Shown piece by piece: positions 59,298-64,000 of a DNA stretch of 64,000 bases (position 1 is its first letter; each line of letters opens with the position of its first letter). The DNA lies in NCBI RefSeq assembly GCF_001865675.1, contig NZ_CP011319.1, forward strand, positions 4,402,001 through 4,466,000. The letters are read 5' to 3'. Made by a program: the position numbers and the translations under genes. The notes beneath the pieces are model-generated. The model did not search any database, was not told where the DNA came from, and saw only the letters and a list, made by a program, of their open reading frames with translations. The DNA is from Janthinobacterium sp. 1_2014MBL_MicDiv. Its GTDB lineage: Bacteria > Pseudomonadota > Gammaproteobacteria > Burkholderiales > Burkholderiaceae_D.

Positions 59298-61007
59298 TCA
59301 GGCGCGGCGCATGAACATGGAGCTGTTGACACTCTCGCGTTCCCGCGCATGCGGCAGCTCGATCCGCGTGACTTCGCCGTCCGCCATGACGATCACCTTG
59401 TCGGCGATGTCGAAATAGCGGTCGTCATGGGTAATCGCCACCACGGCCTTGCCGCGCGCCTTCAGCGACGGCAGCACTTCGTGGTAGAACACTTCCTTGA
59501 AGATGGGGTCCTGGTCGGCCGCCCATTCGTCGAACAGATACAGTTCCTTGTCCTCGATGAAGGCGGCCAGCAGCGCCATGCGGCGGCGCTGGCCGTCCGA
59601 CAGCGCCAGCGTGGAGAACTTGCCATCCTTGTACGTGACCTTTTCATCGAGGCGCAGGGCCACCAGGAAGTGCTGCACCTGCGCCGCGTCCACTTCCACG
59701 CCCAGCAGGCGGTCGAACAGGTAGTAATCCGAATAGATGGCCGAGACGCTCTGGCGGCAGATGCCGATCGTGTCGCGGTCGATGGCCGTGTCGCCGAAGT
59801 AGATCGTGCCCGCCACCGGCTGGTAGTGCAGCGTCAACAGCTTGCACAGGGTCGACTTGCCGGAGCCGTTGCCGCCGACGACCATGGTGATTTCGCCCTT
59901 GGCGAATTCGAGGTCGATCGGGCCGACGCGAAAGCCGCTCGCATCGTCGGCCAGCTGGTGCTGGTAGCACACCTGCTCGAAGCGGATCACGTCCCACTGC
60001 ACGGGCGTCGCCGCCGTCTCGGCGATGTCTTCGTCGGAGAGGCGCTCGAGCAGCGACGTGACGCGCTGCAGCGCGATCTTCGAGCGCGAAATTTCGGGCA
60101 GCAGGCGCAGGATGCCGGCCACCGGGCCCGTGATGTACAGCAGCACCATGATCGCGCCCAGCAGTTCCTCCGTGTTGATGGCGTGGTAGTTGACGAGGAT
60201 GAAGGTGACGGCGCCGATGATGAAAAAGCTCAGCATCTCGCCGTAGTTGGCCGAGACGCGCACCACCGTGTTGGCGCCTTGCTGGGCGCCGAACAGGTCG
60301 CGCTCGTAGCGCAGCAGCATGGTGTCGAAGAAGGCGCGGCGCTTGTCGTCATTGAGCTTGAGCTCCTTGACGCCGCGCACCAGGCCCTGGATCGCTTCCT
60401 GCAGCGAATCGGAGCTCTTGCCGCCCTCGATGAAGTAACGCTGGCCCAGCAGCATCGGCAGCTGGTAGGTGATCACGCCGAAGATGATGGCGCCGAAGAC
60501 GAACCAGAAGATGGTCACGTCCAGGTACAGCAGGAAGCCCAGCATGCCGGCCACGGTGACGCAGGCCACCAGCAGGTCGGGCAGCAGCTGGGTGCCCGAC
60601 ACCACCGTCGGCAAGTCCGAGGTCATGGCGGCGATCAGCTTGGGCACGCCGATATGCTCGAGCGACGGCAGCGGGGCGCGGGCGATGCGCTCGTACATGT
60701 TGACGCGCAGGTCGGAAGCCAGCTTCATCGACACGCGCGACAGCGTCACCTGCGAAAAGGTACGCGCCACCACGATGAACAGGCAGATGGCGGCAAACAG
60801 GGCCGCCACCGGCGCGTTGGCCACTTCCAGCCAGGCCACCGTCACGGGGCCGCTGTCGACGGTGGTGAAGCGGGCGTCGGCCGGACGCAGCGCATTGATC
60901 ATCAGCGGGATCAGCAGCGCGTAGGTGGCGCCGGACAGCACGCCGAGGAGCATCGAACCGAATACGCGGTTCGGGGCTTTTTTGGACAACATGGAAAACA
61001 GGCTCAT
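59298..61007 (-). CDS. Cyclic peptide export ABC transporter (PvdE/SyrD-like)
   Basis: Fused permease-ATPase of 569 residues. Six membrane helices in the N-terminal 310 residues, then the ATPase with Walker A GGNGSGKST, a variant signature LSDGQRRRMALLAAF and Walker B LYLFDEWAADQDP. This single-chain layout with DEWAADQDP is that of exporters for pyoverdine precursors and cyclic lipopeptides, which move the peptide to the periplasm. RBS GGAGAGG; the start overlaps the acylase stop by ATGA. Confidence 0.93.
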   Translation of the reverse strand: MSLFSMLSKKAPNRVFGSMLLGVLSGATYALLIPLMINALRPADARFTTVDSGPVTVAWLEVANAPVAALFAAICLFIVVARTFSQVTLSRVSMKLASDLRVNMYERIARAPLPSLEHIGVPKLIAAMTSDLPTVVSGTQLLPDLLVACVTVAGMLGFLLYLDVTIFWFVFGAIIFGVITYQLPMLLGQRYFIEGGKSSDSLQEAIQGLVRGVKELKLNDDKRRAFFDTMLLRYERDLFGAQQGANTVVRVSANYGEMLSFFIIGAVTFILVNYHAINTEELLGAIMVLLYITGPVAGILRLLPEISRSKIALQRVTSLLERLSDEDIAETAATPVQWDVIRFEQVCYQHQLADDASGFRVGPIDLEFAKGEITMVVGGNGSGKSTLCKLLTLHYQPVAGTIYFGDTAIDRDTIGICRQSVSAIYSDYYLFDRLLGVEVDAAQVQHFLVALRLDEKVTYKDGKFSTLALSDGQRRRMALLAAFIEDKELYLFDEWAADQDPIFKEVFYHEVLPSLKARGKAVVAITHDDRYFDIADKVIVMADGEVTRIELPHARERESVNSSMFMRRA

Positions 61008-63475
61008 TTTGCCTCTCCGGATTGGACTGCGGGATTGAGTGGAACGAATTGAACCTTGGCAAACGGCTCGACCATGTCGTCGTAGTGCCGGCTCAGCAGA
61101 TTGCCGGACTGGCCGGTGGAATTCATGTACATGTTCAGCACGCCGTCCGGCTGCAGGCGGATCACCTGGCGGAAGCCCGCGCCCAGGTGCTGCTTGTAGC
61201 CCTTCTTGGTCTCGAACGAGGAAGCGGCCACGTTGATGGTATTTTCCGAGCCGCCGCTGCCGACGCGCCGTTCGAAGAAGCCGTCGAGCGGCTTGGTCTG
61301 GCTGAATGGCGTGTGGCCGTACAGCGCCGTCTGCAGCTTGCCCCAGTGCCAGGAATCCATCGAATGGTCGCCCTTGAGTTCATAGATTTCATCGATGGCC
61401 GCCTGCAACGAGGTGCGCAGCACGTCCTGGCACGCCTTCACGCCGGCCGTCGCCGCCGGCGCGCACCAGCCGCCCTGCTGCTGCGCCAGGATGCGGCGCA
61501 GGGTGTCGACGCGGATTTCCTCGCTCAGGCCGCGGATCACGCCGCCCTGCTCGGCCTTGTTCCAGTAGCCCTTGAACTGCGCCGAGAACAGCTGTTCGCG
61601 CAGGTGGCGCATCCAGACGTGGAAGATGGCCGCGGCCTGGCTGTCCGCCTGCATGTCGCCATTCCATTGGCGCAGCCACGTCATGGCCTGGCGCTGCGCG
61701 TCGTTGGCGGGCGCCAGCTTGAGCAGCTCGGGCAGGATTTCCTGCGCTTCCAGGTCCAGCGTGTCGCCCTGCATCTGCTGCATGTCCGCCATCGTCAGCG
61801 GCTTGTTGGCGGCCAGTTTCTGCCGCAGCAGCTGCTCGATGCGGCGCGCCCGCGCCGGCGAGGCCCAGTCCTGCGAAATGAAGTACGGGTAGCCTTCGCC
61901 GACGATGCTGTTGTTGGCGCTGACGATAAAGCCCGATGGCGGGTTGTATATCTGCGGCAGCTTGTCGGCGGGGATGAAGCCGCTCCAGGCGTAGTCGTCG
62001 TTCCAGCCCGGCGACGGCACGCTGCCGTTGCCCTTGCCGCGCAGCGGCACCCTGCCCGCGCCCAGGTAGCCGATATTGCCCTGGCGGTCCGCGTACACCA
62101 TGTTCATGGCCGGCGCCACGTGCAGCTGCATGGCCTGCTTGAAGGCGCCCCAGTCGGCCGCGTGGTTCAGGCGGAAGAAGGCTTCGTAGCTGGTGTCGCC
62201 CGCGTCGAGGGCCGTCCAGCGCAGCGCCACCGGCTGGTCGAACACCTTGAACATGTCCGAGACGATGGGACCGTGGCGGCTGGCGCGCACCTGCACCGTC
62301 ACCGGCTCGTATTTCGGATGCAGGAAGTCGGGAAACTCCGAGCGCACCGATACCGAGACGCTGCGCGTGGTGTAGGCCTGCCAGTCGCCGTTGACGGCGT
62401 AGCGGCCCGGGTTGGCGGGGTCGCTGCGCTCGAAATACAGGTCCTGGGCATCGGCCATCATGTTGGTGCCGCCCCAGGCGATGTCCTTGTTGTGGCCGAA
62501 GATCACGGCCGGCAGGCCGACCAGGCTCATGCCGCCTACGTCCAGGGTCTTGCCCTTGGCGCTGACGACGTACCAGAGCGACGGGATCTGCAGGTTCAGG
62601 TGGGGATCGTTGGCCAGCAGCGCGGCGCCGCCGGCGCTGTGCTTGCCCGACACCACCCAGGCATTGCTGCCCACGCCCCTGCCGCCCAGGCCCAGGCCTT
62701 GCGTCAGTTCCTTGTGCTGGAACGCCAGCATGCTGGCCAGCTGGCCGCTGGCGGCCGTGCCGCCGGTCTTGCCGGCCTTGCCGTTCTCGCCGCCGGCCAG
62801 CAGGGTGCTGTCGATGCTGTTATCCGGGAACAGCACCGCCATGTGCTCGGCGTCGAGGCTCTGGCCCGCCAGGTAGCGGCCCATCTCGCGGTTGAAGTTG
62901 CCGCCGAGATTGAGCGCGAACATCTTGATCCACGCCAGCGAATCGTAGACGGTCCACGGCTCGGGCTGGACGCTGAGCATACGGAACTCGGGCGGCAGCG
63001 TCTCGAGCGAGGCGCGGCCCGCGTTCACGCCCGCCGTATAGGCGGTCAGCGATGCCTGCGCCTCCTTGCTCAGCGCCGGCCAGGCCGAGCGGGCCGCGTC
63101 GTACAGGCCCAGGGTGCGGAACCAGATGTCGCGCTGCACGCTGGAGCGGCCAAACACTTCGCTCAGGCGGCCCTGGGCGATGCGGCGCTGGATTTCCAGC
63201 TGCCACAGGCGGTCCTGGGCATGCACATAGCCGATCGCATAGTAGGCGTCGTTGTCGGCGCGCGCCTCGATATGCGGCACGCCGTGGGCGTCGCGGCGGA
63301 TCGACACGGGCGCCGTCACGCCCTGCGTCAGCTGCAGCGCGCCATCGGTGGGCAGGCTGTGGCGGAACTTGGCCAGCAGCAGGCCGCCCGCCACCAGCAG
63401 CGGCAGCAGCACCACGACGACCAGGCGCGTCAGGAGCGGCGAGCCTTGCGTCAGTTTCGTGTAACGTTTAAACAT
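61004..63475 (-). CDS. Penicillin acylase family protein (PvdQ/QuiP-like)
   Basis: Periplasmic Ntn-hydrolase precursor of 823 residues. An N-terminal helix at about 14-34 (LLTRLVVVVLLPLLVAGGLL) acts as signal or anchor. The alpha chain runs to about residue 269, and the self-cleavage site and nucleophile Ser is in GRGVGSNAWVVSGKHSAGG near 270; AILANDPHL and FGHNKDIAWGGTN follow as in the family. In pyoverdine loci such an acylase removes the fatty-acid tail of the exported precursor, so maturation of an acylated peptide is likely; degradation of acyl-homoserine lactones is the alternative. Confidence 0.9.
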   Translation of the reverse strand: MFKRYTKLTQGSPLLTRLVVVVLLPLLVAGGLLLAKFRHSLPTDGALQLTQGVTAPVSIRRDAHGVPHIEARADNDAYYAIGYVHAQDRLWQLEIQRRIAQGRLSEVFGRSSVQRDIWFRTLGLYDAARSAWPALSKEAQASLTAYTAGVNAGRASLETLPPEFRMLSVQPEPWTVYDSLAWIKMFALNLGGNFNREMGRYLAGQSLDAEHMAVLFPDNSIDSTLLAGGENGKAGKTGGTAASGQLASMLAFQHKELTQGLGLGGRGVGSNAWVVSGKHSAGGAALLANDPHLNLQIPSLWYVVSAKGKTLDVGGMSLVGLPAVIFGHNKDIAWGGTNMMADAQDLYFERSDPANPGRYAVNGDWQAYTTRSVSVSVRSEFPDFLHPKYEPVTVQVRASRHGPIVSDMFKVFDQPVALRWTALDAGDTSYEAFFRLNHAADWGAFKQAMQLHVAPAMNMVYADRQGNIGYLGAGRVPLRGKGNGSVPSPGWNDDYAWSGFIPADKLPQIYNPPSGFIVSANNSIVGEGYPYFISQDWASPARARRIEQLLRQKLAANKPLTMADMQQMQGDTLDLEAQEILPELLKLAPANDAQRQAMTWLRQWNGDMQADSQAAAIFHVWMRHLREQLFSAQFKGYWNKAEQGGVIRGLSEEIRVDTLRRILAQQQGGWCAPAATAGVKACQDVLRTSLQAAIDEIYELKGDHSMDSWHWGKLQTALYGHTPFSQTKPLDGFFERRVGSGGSENTINVAASSFETKKGYKQHLGAGFRQVIRLQPDGVLNMYMNSTGQSGNLLSRHYDDMVEPFAKVQFVPLNPAVQSGEAK

Positions 63476-63560
63476 GGAAGACCTTTAGTATCTGCACAAC
63501 ATTTATCGGATGCCGGGAAGGGGTCGCCTTCGGCCGGCCTTGCATCAGGTGCGCCATGGA

Positions 63561-64000
63561 TCACACATCGCCCTCCCGCATGACATCGTTGAGCCACGCG
63601 CCCAGCTCCTGCACGTGCGGCGCGGACAGCAGGGTCATGTGGTTGCCCGCCGCCTGCCGGTAGCCCAGTTGCGGCACCTGCCCGCGCCAGCGCGCCAGCA
63701 TCTGCGCGTCGTCGATGTCGCGTCCCGCGTTGGCGGCCAGGACCAGGTGCGCCCTGCCCAGATATGGCGCGGCGGGCTGGTAGTCCGTGTTCAGGTTGGC
63801 CTCGAAGACGCGCACGATGCCGCGCATCGCCTGCAGGCTGGTACGCGCCGGCATCAGCCTGGCCTTGACGACGCGTTCGAGCAGCAAGGCGATCTGCTGC
63901 TCGCAGGCCAGCGGCGCAAAATCCGCCTCGGCCAGGCGCAGCGATTTGCCCAGGGTCATTTCAAACAGCGTTACCAGGCGCAGCAGCGCCTCGATGCGCG
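63561..64000 (-). CDS. C-terminal part of a thioesterase domain, probably a peptide synthetase (5' part outside window)
   Basis: The frame is open to the end of the window, so the gene begins beyond it. The visible 145 residues are the end of an alpha/beta-hydrolase thioesterase: lid helices (EQQIALLLERVVKARLMPAR), the late acid region (AHLVLAANAGRDIDDAQMLA), and the catalytic His in AAGNHMTLLSAPHVQELG. In this cluster it is most likely the chain-releasing thioesterase at the end of a peptide synthetase, but a free-standing thioesterase cannot be excluded from this part alone. Confidence 0.75.
   Translation of the reverse strand, partial: RIEALLRLVTLFEMTLGKSLRLAEADFAPLACEQQIALLLERVVKARLMPARTSLQAMRGIVRVFEANLNTDYQPAAPYLGRAHLVLAANAGRDIDDAQMLARWRGQVPQLGYRQAAGNHMTLLSAPHVQELGAWLNDVMREGDV

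Overview
The window looks like chromosome of a high-GC betaproteobacterium of the Oxalobacteraceae, most like Janthinobacterium. This is inferred from the gene set (oligoribonuclease, RsgA, ArgF/ArgG, Wsp, a YajQ-type protein) and the GC-rich codon use; there is no rRNA gene here to confirm it. Coding density is high, many neighbouring genes overlap by ATGA, and I see no insertion sequence, prophage, CRISPR array or tRNA gene.

Layout. 1-1.3 kb: start of an efflux adaptor lipoprotein and a divergent-PAP2 membrane protein. 1.5-11.1 kb: a tellurium-resistance-like (Ter) stress locus with a TerC-like DUF475 membrane protein, TerD, an AIM24-type protein, then a tightly overlapping run of ATP-grasp, phosphoribosyltransferase, HAD phosphatase, StiP/PELOTA-type phosphoribosyltransferase, CitE-like lyase and a TerD-TerA fusion, the gene set proposed to make a nucleoside-like metabolite. 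11.4-17.9 kb: an outer-membrane barrel, an 807-residue alanine-rich coiled-coil protein, SrkA kinase, a YecA-like SEC-C protein and a LysR regulator. 18-22.5 kb: an EmrAB/NodT tripartite efflux operon. 22.5-26.5 kb: a Fur-controlled haem uptake operon (hmuSTUV). 26.6-29.2 kb: an EamA exporter divergent from a GcvA-like regulator. 29.2-33.2 kb: orn, an M48 protease, pterin dehydratase, rsgA and a small exported protein. 33.4-38.7 kb: a TPR-GAF histidine kinase, then argF and argG. 38.9-47.5 kb: a complete Wsp surface-sensing operon (wspABCDEF, wspR) ending in a diguanylate cyclase. 47.6-51.1 kb: ppnP, murB, a YajQ-type gene and a nitronate monooxygenase-like gene. 51.2-64 kb (all minus strand): the end of a nonribosomal-peptide cluster with the tail of a thioesterase-bearing protein, penicillin acylase, cyclic-peptide exporter, SnoaL-like protein, MacAB-like export system, metallo-beta-lactamase-fold protein, type II thioesterase and phosphopantetheinyl transferase.

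The most interesting signal is a structured element of about 120-133 nt that occurs three times in leader positions: before terD, before the ATP-grasp operon and before the EamA exporter. The sequence of its long closing stem differs between copies but pairing is kept, and the loops are conserved. The ATP-grasp copy is followed by a terminator-like hairpin; the EamA copy starts at the predicted transcription start and ends just before the ribosome binding site. It behaves like a riboswitch-type regulator that I cannot assign to a known class, and it links the Ter metabolite pathway to an exporter 17 kb away.
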